Source: Chlorops oryzae
Taxonomy: Eukaryota > Arthropoda > Insecta > Diptera > Chloropidae
Assembly (NCBI GenBank): GCA_020466095.1
Contig: CM035806.1
Span: 164,557,379 to 164,621,378, forward strand
Length of the DNA stretch: 64,000 bases
Reading direction: 5' to 3'
In this document: positions 25,135-37,411 of the stretch, piece after piece
Position numbering within the stretch: position 1 is the first letter of the stretch
How the letters are laid out: each line of letters starts with the position of its first letter
The notes under the pieces: model-generated
The model's database searches: none
Told to the model about the DNA's origin: nothing
Seen by the model: only the letters and a program-made list of their open reading frames with translations
Program-made: the position numbers and the translations under genes

Positions 25135-26414
25135 GTTATGAACCCTTCAAAACCATTTCCGAAGCATTTCTACTCAATCATTACATATCGAGACAATTAA
25201 TACATACATATTATTATTCTCAAATGAAAAAGGATAAACTATGTCAAAACTAGATAGTCATGGTCCATTTGGACCATTTTAAACTCTAGAAAGTTTTGCA
25301 GTTCATTTCTGTGACATCCGCTCTCTATCTTTATTAGTGTCCGAGATATGATTTTCGAAAAATTACTTCCTTGTTTTTAAGGATATTCAAGACCTAAATA
25401 CATATGTGGGAGATGAAGAACCAAGACTCTCTAGCGCAAATTTAATGTTAAGCATAGACCTAAATGCATTACACTCAATGATATTTTTTTTTTTCGAAAT
25501 TGCCTTCGGTGGTCAAATCACAATACTTAGAGTGGTATACATATATGTATAACCCTTTTTGTGTTTAAGTTAAAGCCGACCAAAAAAAAATTGTTGTTGA
25601 GACTTAAAGTGACGAAACTCTCCCAAGCAGGTAACATTGTCATTTGCTGATTTTTCAACTAAACCATTTTGGTCTCCCTTCGTTTGATTTTTTCATTCAA
25701 AGCAATGAGAATTTAATATTGCCAGTGCAAATTGAGTTAAAAATTTCGACGCTCATTAGCGGCAACAAAAAAAAAAAAAAATTGATCAAAATTGCCTGAT
25801 CCCATTTATGTTTGTGTCCAATGCACAAGGATTTCACTGTGTGATTTAGATTCGAGCAAATAAACGATTTGGGATGCTGCTTGTTTACATAACAACGTCG
25901 ATCGCACGGCAATCAAAGGGGCTTTAAAATGTACATACATACGTTCATATGTACATATATGTCTGTATCAAATTGTCATCCCACATTGCTTCCGTCCGTA
26001 ACTGAATGTTGCGGTTCTATCTTTTTGGGATGCGAAACAAGGTTTTTGCGATTGCGGTTTTAGTAATGAAAATTCAAAAATATCAACAAACATTTAAAGA
26101 CAACAACAACAAATGCCAAAAAACAAAAAAAAACCATAACGACTGCCCTGACTGGATATTACTTCATATATTTTTAGGTTTAAAAAATCATTATTTCGTT
26201 ACACTCTTAAATCGAATTTAATTAATTTTTTTTTAAATTATGGGAGCGGGGCCTACTTGTAACAGGGGCAAGCATTTTTGACATACATACTTAATACAAA
26301 AGAATATTCGTTTGATTTTCAACCATTCCAATCGAATCCATTCTATCGTATAAGCGCGATCAAAATCCCGCCGGACAGTGCAGAAAGCGGCGTTATGCAG
26401 GAGCCGGGTAATGG

Positions 26415-27250
26415 ATTTTTATACCCGGCACACTCTGTGTCGAGGGTATATTGCGTTTGTGTGGTTGTGTGTACCACCCAGAACCAGTCCAGATAGCATA
26501 GAGATGATCAGCGTCAACAGGAGATTCGATTTAGACATCCGTCCGTCCGTCTATCTGTCTGTTTGTATACAGTTTTCTTATCGAAGGAGTTGAGCTATCT
26601 CGACAAAATTTGTTATGCGTGAGTGGACATGAGTAAGAACAAGTTCGAGAATGGATCCGATCGGACCATTTTTAGGGGTACCTCCAGTACTAGGGTCTAT
26701 TACGAAAATCAAAAACTAAAGTTTTCCAAGATATTTTGATGAAATTTGATACTTGAACATATTTAAAGGCAAGTAATACGATTTATAAAAATTGGAAAAG
26801 TGGGCGTGACTGAAGGGCGTTTTACGAAAATTGTCTCCTACACCCGAAATTCAAATGGGACTTGAACGAAATTTGATAGTTATGCTTCCTTTGTAGGCAT
26901 AAACATCCTTCCAAAAAATTTCCTTCATCGGTCCATTATTAAGGGTACCTCCAGTACTTGGGTCTGTCATAAAAATTGCAAAACTGCCCCAAATTCGGGC
27001 TTTTTTTCAAATTTTTCCATGAAATTTAGAATTTCAGCGTATATTTAAGCCTCCGATTAGAATTCCAAACAAATTGGAAAAGTGGGCGTGGCAAAGGGGC
27101 AGTTCTCATAAAGAAATCTATCAAATATCGGTATATTGGGCCCTTTATGGCCTTAAACACCTCTTGATATTAGAAGTTATTTGAAGATGTGTGTCTGTGT
27201 CGGGTATTCTATTGTCAGGCTCGCCTGACTATAACACCCTTACTTGTTTT
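26415..27250 (+). mobile_element. Mini-me/Helitron-like element, copy 1
   Basis: It starts TATACCCGGCACACTCTGTG, carries GATTCGATTTAGACATCCG and a GTCC/GTCT repeat, and ends with the hairpin TCAGGCTCGCCTGA (27215-27228) followed by CACCCTTACTTGTT. A second full copy lies at 40742-41604. The (GTCY)n repeat and a 3' hairpin just before the terminus match mini-me/DINE-1 elements, which are Helitron-related. No coding sequence. The direct repeats AGGGGTACCTCCAGTACT at about 26677 and 26943 are internal. Confidence 0.65.
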
Positions 27251-27442
27251 TATTGTTGATTCTCGTGAATATTGATAAAAATAGCTCTAATTTAATTTTT
27301 GCTTGCATTATACAAAAAAAAAAAACAAAATTGAAACTCAATTATATTAATTAAAATACAAAATTGTGTACATTTACTCGTGTGGATCTCATACACATTG
27401 GCAAAGGGCGCAAAGGAGTTAAAATAAATTACAAAATGTTAC

Positions 27443-27598
27443 TATGGCCTTAAACACCTCTTGATATGTAGAAGTTATTTGTCGAGCATGCGTGGCTTGT
27501 CTAAGCGGCTATTCTGACTAATAACAGGGATACTTGTTTTTATTGTCTGCTTCTCGTGAATATTGATAAGAAATAGCTCTAATTTAATTCTTCTTGCA
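27443..27598 (+). repeat. Tandem copy of the mini-me 3' end plus host flank
   Basis: The sequence from GGCCTTAAACACCTCTTGATAT through ACTTGTTTTTATTG and on into CTCGTGAATATTGATAA repeats 27149-27305, about 295 bp upstream. Because it includes sequence beyond the element's end, it is a duplication of the locus rather than a new insertion. This copy has many small differences. Confidence 0.6.
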
Positions 27599-27825
27599 AA
27601 GACAATTAAAAGTTATAGTCTAAATACTATCGAGGGATCGGAAATATTTCGCTTTAGAGAGAATTCCATTTAGACGGAGGGATAGAGAGAGATAGAGAGG
27701 ATTAGAGAGATGATAGACTATTTGTGTAGATAGAGATATCGAGCAGCGTGGTTGTAAGAGGAGATAATAGAAGAGATAGGAGAAGTGTTTTCGATTTGAG
27801 GTTTTAGAGAGATTTTTCGAAAGAC

Positions 27826-28777
<952 letters not shown>

Positions 28778-29383
28778 TGTTTTACACATTTTCGACCGTA
28801 ACAATCGAGTAAGGCTTTTGCACGATAAAATGTGTTCAAAATAGTGATTATGGAACGTAGTATTGTTGCCATATTGCCATATTAATATACATATTATAGT
28901 CAGCCTACATTTTTCGAGATTTTATGGTTTGCCAGGAGTTTCAGTTTTTAGTATTATACGAATTTTGAGTAAGAAAATTCTCCGGGTTTAAGGAATTGGG
29001 CATGAAACCTACAAACAAACCATTAGAGGAATTCTTAAAATTATTCTCAAATCATCTCCTGGCCCGTTTTTATTCATATTTCTCAAGTTTCTCTTGAAAA
29101 CATTATCCACTTAAACCTCCAGTGACTGAATTTCAATTTCTCTTAATCGAATCGCCGGAGTTTTTCTTATGGGACTGTAAAGCACGTTCGATTGATTGCG
29201 CTTTCATACTCAAATTGCCATTGGCAGTTAAACAGCAAAAAAAAAAAAAAAAACATGAAATAAATAAATGCAATCGCTGCATACGCTCGATTCACTTTGG
29301 AAAACGGAAAATTAATAATTAACGATATGTACGTTTGTGTGCATTACCACTTTCGCTGCCAGCAGAATAAATCGACTTAAGTG

Positions 29384-29557
29384 CAGTGGCGAAGCGAGAC
29401 ATTTCGTCGCCCGGGGCTCTCGATTGGGGGCACAATGCATGAAATGCCGCCCTCTCCAACCGGCCTCTCTATAAAAAATACCTTCATAAAAATTGAAATA
29501 TGATTTGGCACCCGTTGCGGCCTCTTCCTTTCGCCTCCCCCCTTCAAAACGCTACTG
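29384..29557. mobile_element. hAT-like MITE (174 bp, CAGTGGCG ends)
   Basis: Ends are CAGTGGCGAAGCGAG and, inverted, CAGTAGCGTTTTGAAG. The perfect 8-bp duplication CTTAAGTG flanks it (29376-29383 and 29558-29565). It is GC-richer than its surroundings. A relic with similar internal sequence (GCCGCCCGGGG, AAAATTGAAATATGATT) lies near 18570-18645. Confidence 0.88.
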
Positions 29558-30148
29558 CTTAAGTGCATAAATGGTATAAAAATTCAATCATTGTCATTAT
29601 TAAAAATGGAAATTTGATTGCAATTAATAAAGCTGTCCAATCGCTTGTCTGAATGCCTGAGTGCCTGCGATGCATGCCTCGGAGCCAACACTGACGACGC
29701 ATTCAATTATTTATTTACACTTTAAAACACGTTAAGCTCACAGTTCTCATACTCCCATGAAAAGCTTCAGTAATTAGTGCAGCGATAAAATGGAATCTCC
29801 CAAATAAATACGAATTCGTTTCATGTAAGAATCATTAAATCCGAATTAAAATTAATAACTATAACTAGTTATTGCCTTTATTTTTTTATTCCTTATTCAT
29901 TATTGAATAGTCATTTTGAAAATATATGATTTTTTTTTTTAGTCAATACACCGAGAGAAATAACAACAGTTATATCAACTACTTAGAACAGTTAAAGTAA
30001 GAGTGGTCAAATAAATGTATTCCGGATAAATGCACTGAAAAAGGCAGTCATAACAGTTTTATGTTCAACAGTTACGTCTTTATGTTCAAATTCGCTTTCG
30101 TTCACTTAGACGTATAAGTTCGCATCAACCTGATCAACCGTCTCCGGA

Positions 30149-30224
30149 GGCTTCGATAGCTCAGTCGTTTAAACTGTGACTCGACAGTCGTGAGCTTCGG
30201 GGTTCTATCCCTGCTGGCGGCCGG
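30149..30224 (+). repeat. tRNA-like unit 1 of the pair
   Basis: A box TAGCTCAGTCG (30157) and B box GGTTCTATCCC (30201) are 44 bp apart, as in a tRNA. A related unit, inverted, lies at 52399-52473. The T-stem and anticodon arm do not pair well, so this is a tRNA-derived unit rather than a working tRNA gene. Pol III transcription is possible. Confidence 0.55.
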
Positions 30225-30460
30225 AATTTTTCGGAATTTTTTTTTAATTACAGTTTTTTTTTTTTTTTGTTCAGAGTGTAGTTGTTTTGGAAGACAAAAG
30301 TTTTCTCCTACATTTTTAAGGTTTTAATTTATTTAATTTTTTTTTTTAATGGTTCATTTTCAAGCAAAAAATTTTGGGAGTGAAACAATTCCTTAAGCAC
30401 GTTCCCCAAAACTTGAGCAACCATAAAACTCAAGTGAGCATTTTGACCAACAAATTAAAT

Positions 30461-30541
30461 TCGTTCGTTTAGCGTTAATGGTTAAGACGTTCGCCCAGCG
30501 AAGTGGTGGAGGTTAGCGGTTCAAGGCTCGGCCGAGGCGAG
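30461..30541 (+). repeat. tRNA-like unit 2 of the pair
   Basis: A box TAGCGTTAATGG (30470) and B box GGTTCAAGGCT (30518) with a stem TTCGCCCAGCGAA in the anticodon position. A counterpart lies inverted at 52087-52160. Canonical acceptor pairing is not evident. Confidence 0.55.
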
Positions 30542-31615
30542 AAAATTTAAAGAGATCAAAGAGAAAAAGATTTAAATAGAAACAAAAATAAATAAAGAAA
30601 AATTATAATAATTTAATAAAAATAAAAAAAATATTAATTAAAGAAGATAAAAAAAAAGCCAAAGCAAAAAATAAATTTTTTTTTTCCCAGTCGCTGGTGA
30701 CAGTTGATTTAACCGCGAGACAGTGATATCAACACCATCAGGTAGTTATATCCTTATTGACTGTTGAGTTGACCGCTACTACACATAAGCTAACAATTAA
30801 CGGTGAACTCGGTTATTTTAACCTGCTTTTTCAGTTAATATAACTACATTTTTCTCTCGGTGTGTAAAACCCGAAGATCATGTATTATTTTTTGGTATTT
30901 TTTTTATTTTTTATATGAAAAATCCCTGAAGTATGCTTCGAAATATTTAAAATCCTACTCAGAACATAATAAAAGGTCTCAATTAGGACTAGGAATTCAT
31001 CTAGATGGCTTCACCATCGCACACTATCGATCAATATTCATAGTCCGAACTATCGATGTCGATAGCTTCTCCCAGCATTAATCGAAAATTCAAAACAACC
31101 AATTTTATTCATTTTCAGGCATGCTCTAGAAATCGAATCCTCATAAAAAAAAAATTCGAAATTCAAAATAGGTAAAATTTTTATTGAAATCATATTGATT
31201 TTGAATTTATTTATGTATAAATTTTGTGGTTTTATCACCTCTATTGTTAGGTTGATAATTCGTTAATTCACATTTTTTATGTCAACTTTCTTTTTGTAAT
31301 TCGATCAGGCTAGTAAATTACAAAAACAAAGTGAATTAAAAATAGGATGGACTCGTGAATTATTAAACTACTGATAGAGGTGTGAGTACCACTTTTCATT
31401 CACTACCTAGATTAGATTAGATTAGATTAGATTAGATTAGATTAGATTAGGTTACTTGGGCTGTCACAAACCGACACACTTAGACCTAAGGTCCATTATG
31501 ATACACTAGATAGAGGTGAACACCTATCTCTAAAACCATTTTGAGCTAGCAATAAAACCAGCGATTTGGGTAAGAATTACCGAGTCCTAGTCCCTTGGGG
31601 ATCGCATTACATATA

Positions 31616-32908
31616 ACAGGTTGGCTGATAAGTCCCCGGTCTAACAAAGAAAAACACATTTTTTTGTCAAAATTCGTTTTTATTATTCAACATAGTTCCC
31701 TTCAAGAGCGATACAACGATTATAACGACCTTCCAATTTTTTGATACCATTTTGGTAGTACTTCTTCGGTTTTGCCTCAAAATAGGCCTCAGTTTCGGCG
31801 ATCACCTCTTCATTGCAGCCAAATTTTTTCCCTGCGAGCATCCTTTTGAGGTCTGAGAACAAGAAAAAGTCGCTGGGGGCCAGATCTGGAGAATACGGTG
31901 GGTGGGGAAGCAATTCGAAGCCTAATTCATGAATTTTTGCCATCGTTCTCAATGACTTGTGGCACGGTGCGTTGTCTTGGTGGAACAACACTTTTTTCTT
32001 CTTCATATGGGGCCGTTTTGCCGCGATTTCGACCTTCAAACGCTCCAATAAGGACATAAAATAGTCACTGTTGATGGTTTTTCCCTTCTCAAGATAATCG
32101 ATAAAAATTATTCCATGCCCATCCCAAAAAACAGAGGCCATTACTTTGCCAGCGGACTTTTGAGTCTTTCCACGCTTCGGAGACGGTTCACCGATCGCTG
32201 TCCACTCAGCCGACTGTCGATTGGACTCAGGAGTGTAGTGATAGAGCCATGTTTCATCCATTGTCACATATCGACGCAAAAACTCGGGTGTATTGCGAGT
32301 TAACAGCTGCAAACACCGCTCAGAATCATCAACACGTTGTTGTTTTTGGTCAAATGTGAGCTCGCGCGGCACCCATTTTGCACAGAGCTTTTTCATATCC
32401 AAATATTGATGAATGATATGACCAGCACGTTCCTTTGATATCTTTAAGGCCTCTGCTATCTCGATCAACTTCATTTTACGGTCATTCAAAATCATTTTGT
32501 GAATTTTTTTGATGTTTTCGTCGGTAACCACCTCTTTCGGGCGTCCACTGCGTTCACCGTCCTCCGTGCTCATTTCACCACGCTTGAATTTTGCATACCA
32601 ATCAATTATTGTTAATTTTCCTGGGGCAGAGTCCGGAAACTCATTATCAAGCCAAGTTTTTGCTTCCACTGTATTTTTTCCCTTCAGAAAACAGTATTTT
32701 ATCAAAACACGAAATTCCTTTTTTTCCATTTTTTTCACAATAACAAAAGTTGCTTCACAAAAGACGCTCTATCTCACAAACTAATTGACTTACAGACGTC
32801 AAATTTTGACACGAATCATTTGAAGGTTGCCACTATATAAAAATAATATGCATTTAATACTAGCGACGCCATCTATGTGTCAGACCGGGGACTTATCATC
32901 CAACCTGT
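31616..32908 (-). mobile_element. Himar1-like mariner, apparently intact
   Basis: This 1293-bp element has 27-bp inverted repeats beginning ACAGGTTGGCTGATAAGTCC at 31616-31642 and inverted at 32882-32908 (one mismatch: CATCC instead of CAGCC). TA flanks both ends (31614-31615, 32909-32910), the mariner target duplication. It carries one uninterrupted transposase frame on the minus strand. It sits inside the end of an older retrotransposon and antisense to sif. Confidence 0.97.
31683..32729 (-). CDS. Mariner transposase, irritans subfamily (Himar1-like)
   Basis: The 348-residue protein cuts and pastes mariner DNA at TA sites, acting in the nucleus on its own 27-bp ends. It begins MEKKEFRVLIKYCF; an upstream in-frame ATG at 32738 adds three residues, but the second matches the usual Himar1 start and length. 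Visible parts are the N-terminal paired-type DNA-binding region (about 1-110), the linker motif WVPRELT (119-125), and a DD34D catalytic triad: D158 in MDETW, D252 in HQDNAPCH and D287 in YSPDLAPSD. The C-terminus is ALEGNYVE. No stop or frameshift is present. I recognise the sequence as extremely close to Himar1 from the horn fly, differing at scattered sites. No promoter was identified. Whether it is active cannot be read from sequence alone. Confidence 0.97.
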   Translation of the reverse strand: MEKKEFRVLIKYCFLKGKNTVEAKTWLDNEFPDSAPGKLTIIDWYAKFKRGEMSTEDGERSGRPKEVVTDENIKKIHKMILNDRKMKLIEIAEALKISKERAGHIIHQYLDMKKLCAKWVPRELTFDQKQQRVDDSERCLQLLTRNTPEFLRRYVTMDETWLYHYTPESNRQSAEWTAIGEPSPKRGKTQKSAGKVMASVFWDGHGIIFIDYLEKGKTINSDYFMSLLERLKVEIAAKRPHMKKKKVLFHQDNAPCHKSLRTMAKIHELGFELLPHPPYSPDLAPSDFFLFSDLKRMLAGKKFGCNEEVIAETEAYFEAKPKKYYQNGIKKLEGRYNRCIALEGNYVE

Positions 32909-33573
32909 TAGTAGCTTCCAAAATAAGAGAATCTTTTCCTTGAAATTGCGGGGCACTGCAGTAAAAGGTGCTGCGGAGATTCTTCTTCCTCGTCTAATAA
33001 GCAGTATCTGCAATAAATGGTAATACTTGAATAGTGCCGACGGTTGAATGGACCCCGAACCACACAATGCAACAGTGTTCCGATATATCAACTTTTATTA
33101 TTTTCTTTGAATTTTTTTTTTTTTTTTTTTGTGTTTGTTTTGTGCCCCAAATGATATCATTATCTAGTATGGGCATTCTTTCTCTACTGCGGAAGTTGCA
33201 ATCACTGATGCAAATGACAGCTCCTCCTGCTTCCTAATATTGTCGCTGTCGCTGTCGCTGTTGTATTTTGTCATTGCATTGTCTTTCTCCCATTTCATGG
33301 CAGCGTACAAATCGCGCACGCACACACACACAAACATGCACAAGCACGTACGATACACGTACGATCGTAAAAAAAACAACTAAACTAAATGAATTATTTT
33401 GTCTGTATTCGCACACAATTGCCTCATTCAGAGTGGAACCGCACTCCGCAAATGTTTTTAAGCCCATCTACCCATTTCAATGGAGTCATGCGAGGGTAGA
33501 GGGATAAAAGATAGCTTTACCATTCTCCATTCTTATTTACATATATGGTCTTTTGCTTTCAATTTGTTTGTCT

Positions 33574-33605
<32 letters not shown>

Positions 33606-33977
33606 TGTTATCGAAACAACGGCAGTCAGAAAGTAAAGCTGAAAGAGCGTCGTCGTCACCGTGGAAATATAGCGTAGATATCAATGCATTCTGCAGCAAA
33701 TGATGTAGAAAAACCTCGATAAATATTTGCTTGCCATGATATGTCGATCTACACACATATATGTATATAACTATGCGAGGCTTATATGGCCCATAACTAG
33801 CAGCTATCGAACAATCGAATATCCCCTGAATTAAGGGAATTTTTTGGTCCTTAGCAGAGACTACTATGGGAATAAAAGTTTTTTGGGAAGATTTCTAGGC
33901 GACATTTTTTTGTTTTTAGAGACAATTCGGGGGAATTTCGACCTTATTTTCAGACAGTCTTGAGATATACCTATACC

Positions 33978-34022
<45 letters not shown>

Positions 34023-34419
34023 GGCTACAGTGCGGACAACGCAGACATAACAACAAATAAACGCCTATTTGTTCTCTCTCTCTCTTTCACTTTTCCCCTT
34101 CAATTTCGAGAAAAAATTTGGTCTTTTTCGTGCTATTCAGTGACTCTCTTTTGATTTGAGTATTTTTCTTGATGACATCAAGACATCAGCAACAATCGGA
34201 GATTGCAACTTTGGCTTTTTAAGATTTTATTTCTTTTTCGGTGATGTTTCGTCAAGCTAGTAAAAGGCGTGACCTTTTTTCCCAAAAACCGACCTAAAGG
34301 TCACGAGTATATAAATGGGTTCTCTCAGTGGCGTGTCTAGAGAAATACTGCTTTGATAGTGCTTATATTTTCCACAGTGGTATATTGAACAATTATAAGA
34401 CATTAACCCAAAAAATTTT

Positions 34420-34730
34420 GGGGGGGGGCTAGAGGAAGTTTAGAGAGTTATGGACCAAAAACCAAAAAAAATCCGAAAATTTCATAACGTCCGATTTTGA
34501 TGAAAATTTATATATAGAATAAGTGAAAAATTCGAAGAATTTTAGCACTAAAATTTTTTCAAAAAACTGGTCCTTTCTGGACCAGTTTGGAACTAGACCC
34601 TAACTAGACTAGTTGTAATCGGTTTCTTGAAAAAATTTTGACGCCAAAATTCTTAGCATTTTTCGCTTATTCTATATATAAATTTTCATCCAAATCGGAC
34701 GCCATAAATTTTTCTCTTCGGGGGGATATC
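34420..34730. mobile_element. Foldback element with arms of about 80 bp
   Basis: The segment from ACGTCCGATTTTGATGAAAA through TATATATAGAATAAG is mirrored by CTTATTCTATATATAAATT and ATCCAAATCGGACG. The loop holds the short inverted pair CTGGTCC / GGACCAG. Ends lie near runs of G (GGGGGGGGGCT and CTTCGGGGGG). Non-coding. Confidence 0.65.
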
Positions 34731-35699
34731 ATAACCCGTTTCATTCCAAGGCATATCCTCCGTATGCCATGGCTTTTAAAATTCTTCATTTCATGTTGAT
34801 CGGTTTAGCCCTTTCTGAAGAAATGCAATCAAAACTAAATGAACAAAATCAGACGTGCTTTATTTTTGCAAAATAATATGTGGGGGGAACAAAGTGTGGA
34901 TCCTATAGATGTAAATGGATATGAAATGGAAGAAAAACATATCGATATATTGTGCCATGTGCCATCAGCCATCACACTTACACGGTTAATAGAGAGGAAA
35001 CTAACAACAGCGAAACATCGGCTCCAAATAGAAAAAAAAATTATTGATACAGAAAAAACGATATACTCTTGACTACGCCGAGGGATTTTAACCCAACTTC
35101 TGTGGGAGCGTTGAGTTTCCTCTTACCTCACAACGTTGTCCGTTATTATTTTTCTGATTTAATTATTGGCGAAGCATAATTAGCAAAATTGCTAGTCCTG
35201 CGACATTCCGTTCCGTCCGGAAAAGCGCACAAAGCGAGTGAACTTTCCGTCACGGTCTTGAATAGAACGTTGATCGCTAAAAGTTTCAGAAATATGCGAT
35301 GGTTTTATTTAATTTTTTTGCTGTCAACTAAAAGACAACTATGCTGAACTACCCCCCTTTGAACTTTCAAGCCGAAGTTATTTAATATTTTCTCTTTTCT
35401 CTCGTCCTTATTTCTCTTATGCTTATTTTAAAAATTCATTATTTTCCCTCAAAGCAAAGCCTTCGTTCGGTTTGTTGTTGTGTGTGTATTTAGTTTAAGG
35501 GTGTGCACTTCGAAGCATGCTTTTTCGTGGAGAGGATATGCATTTATAATGCCGAACAAAATATCTTTCAAAGGGAAAAGTTCTCGATTCAATCTTACCG
35601 TTCAGAACGCCTCAAATGGCAGACAGAGAAATAATATTTGTGGATATACATATAATGCAAACGATGGGTAATTTAATCCCAATCCGATGACTTAACCCT

Positions 35700-37005
35700 G
35701 AATTTATTTATTTATTTATTTATTTATTTGTTAATAGTCTATGAATAACAATTCTTTCAGACCACTTAGAACTAAAATTTAAAAATAATATTAAGAAAAA
35801 GCTTTAATCGATCTTTAGATAAACTGAAATCAAACGTAAAATTCGTTGATAAAGAGTTGCAAATCGTTAATCCCCTGTAAATAGGTGCATAAGAGGCATA
35901 ATTAGTACGCCTCAACTCAGTATAAAACATGTCAACCTGCCTCAAGCATCTAGCAGGTACGTGAAAGTCAATGAAATGGAGTAGACATGGACAATCGATT
36001 CGCGCACTAACAATGTCAGCAACAAAAAGAATCGACAGCATAGAGCGTCTGGTTTCAAGAGATTTTAAACCAATTAATGCGCATCGCACTTCATAAGATG
36101 GCAAATGTTCCTCACGGTTTATAGCACGAATGGCCATACGAGAAAATGATTTTTGTACGCGTTCAATACGTGCAATATATGTATTGTAGTAAGGATTCCA
36201 AATCACGGACGCATATTCTAATTTAGATCGCACTAATGAAATAAAGAGCGATTTGAACGTATAGGGATCAGAGAAATTGACATGGTCGTAGGCAGGGGGG
36301 GAAGGGGGGGAGCGCTTGCCCGCCCCCCCTAGACTTAAACGAGCACGCCTAGAAAAAAATTTTAACAATAATTTGGAAAAATAATTTTTGCCGACACAGG
36401 ACCTACGTTAAGAAACATTCAAAAGAGCTGGAAGAAGCCGTTATCAACATTTTTGCCGAAAACCCTCGCCGGCTAGCATTTGCCTGATGGCATTCCCCCC
36501 GAATAAAATCCTGGCTAGTCCCTTGGTAGTATATGTACATACATAAATAAAACAAAATTTTCTTAAAGTACTATTTAAAACAACAAGTGTTGATTTTTCA
36601 TTTAATAAATTTTTTTCCCCCCCCTAATTCAAATCCTGGCTACGCCCTTGGAAATTGACACAATTCCTACGGATAAAACCCATCATTTGATAAGCCTTAG
36701 GGATAATATAATTAATGTGATTGAGGAACGTAAATTTGGAGTCAAAGTATACTCCCAAATCCTTAATCATATGGACTCTTTTCAGTGAGGATCCCTCAAT
36801 AAGATAAGCAGTATTAATGATAGAGTTTGATTTAGCAAACGTCGCACAGGAGCATTTTTCTAAATTGAGAAACAATTTATTGGAGGTGCACCAATCAACA
36901 ATGGTTTTTAAATCCTCTTGTAATGCAATAGAGTCAGTAGGGTTACAAATTTTTTTAAAGATTTTCAGATCATCCGCAAATAATAAACACTGGGACGATT
37001 TTTAA
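35700..37005 (-). pseudogene. 5'-truncated non-LTR retrotransposon with RT remnant
   Basis: The minus strand encodes the end of a reverse transcriptase: LLFADDLKIF (the catalytic FADD box, near 36975), then LNLEKCSCATF, IKDLGVYFDSKFTFLNHI and FIRRNCVNF. After a 369-bp insertion (36283-36651) it continues SDPYTFKSLFISLVRSKLEYASVIWNPYY, the usual C-terminal region of Jockey/CR1-like elements, and stops at 35772. A (TTTAT)n tract at 35702-35730 on the + strand is its 3' tail. The 5' part is absent, with an in-frame stop just upstream near 37005, so this is a dead truncated copy. Clade assignment is approximate. Confidence 0.85.
36283..36651. mobile_element. MITE-like insertion in the retrotransposon
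   Basis: The 369-bp insert is flanked by AAATTGACA on both sides (36274-36282 and 36652-36660), and the retrotransposon frame continues across it if one duplication copy is discounted. Ends are imperfect inverted repeats: TGGTCGTAGGCAGGGG and, inverted, CCAAGGGCGTAGCCAGG. GGGGGG/CCCCCC runs lie close to both ends. Confidence 0.8.
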
Positions 37006-37411
37006 ATTGTCCGTTTCGCGAAAAGTAATTATCTATTTTCATTCACCACCAAAAAGTATGCATATAAATATTTAGAATATATTTTCAATACTTCTTTTTA
37101 TTCTCATAGTTATTCCCATTAAAACACATCTTTAGAAAGCCTTTCGGGGATGTGCCTTAGTTAGCCATAATGAAGCTTCATTGGGAAAATTTTAAAGCTA
37201 TATAAATTGTTTTTTAAATATTTCATTGCATACATTTAGATGTTGGATTTAAATAGATTCTGTAAGCTTAATAAAGCCAAACGGACTGAGAAAAGATCAA
37301 AAGTAATTAATGTGGAAATTAAAACAATAAAAATCAATAGAGATTAAGAAAGAAATCAGATAACTGAAAATCAAATAATAATAATAAAAAAAATAATTTG
37401 TTTTTTTCTAG

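Larger units (their letters stand above)
29948..30863 (+). mobile_element. TIR element carrying two tRNA-like units
   Basis: This 916-bp segment is bounded by ACACCGAGAGAAA and its inverse TTTCTCTCGGTGT; after a short gap the match continues as GTTATATCAACT / AGTTAATATAAC. Inside are two tRNA-like units at 30149 and 30461, about 313 bp apart between A boxes. The inner stretch 30145-30705 is homologous to the inverse of 51936-52480, but the terminal repeats are not. No open reading frame of note. Flanking duplication not seen. Confidence 0.65.
31408..33090 (-). pseudogene. 3' end of a non-LTR retrotransposon ORF2, split by mariner
   Basis: On the minus strand, before the mariner insertion, the frame reads GPFNRRHYSS...CRYCLLDEEEESPQHLLLQCPA (33090 to 32920). 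This has the C-x2-C, H-x4-C pattern found after the RNase H region of R1/LOA/I-like retrotransposons. After the mariner (31616-32908) the frame resumes with RSPRD and ILTQIAGFIASSKWF, then a stop at 31530. A 3' untranslated part and a (TAATC)n tail (31408-31451 on the minus strand) follow. In-frame stops and shifts show it is dead. Only the last about 400 bp of the retrotransposon remain; no reverse transcriptase is left. The clade is inference from the C-terminal motif and the short-repeat tail. Confidence 0.7.

Noticed and set aside
30149..30224. Functional tRNA gene
   Set aside because: A and B boxes are present, but the T-stem and anticodon arm do not pair properly; the same holds for the other tRNA-like units.
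31408..31451. Telomere-like pentamer repeat (ATTAG)n
   Set aside because: It is the 3' tail of a retrotransposon end encoded on the minus strand; it is not the TTAGG insect repeat.
34839..35072. 77-codon frame containing LCHVPSAITLTRLIERKL
   Set aside because: Open and of mixed composition, but it has no recognisable domain, no splice context and no second copy; not enough to call a gene.
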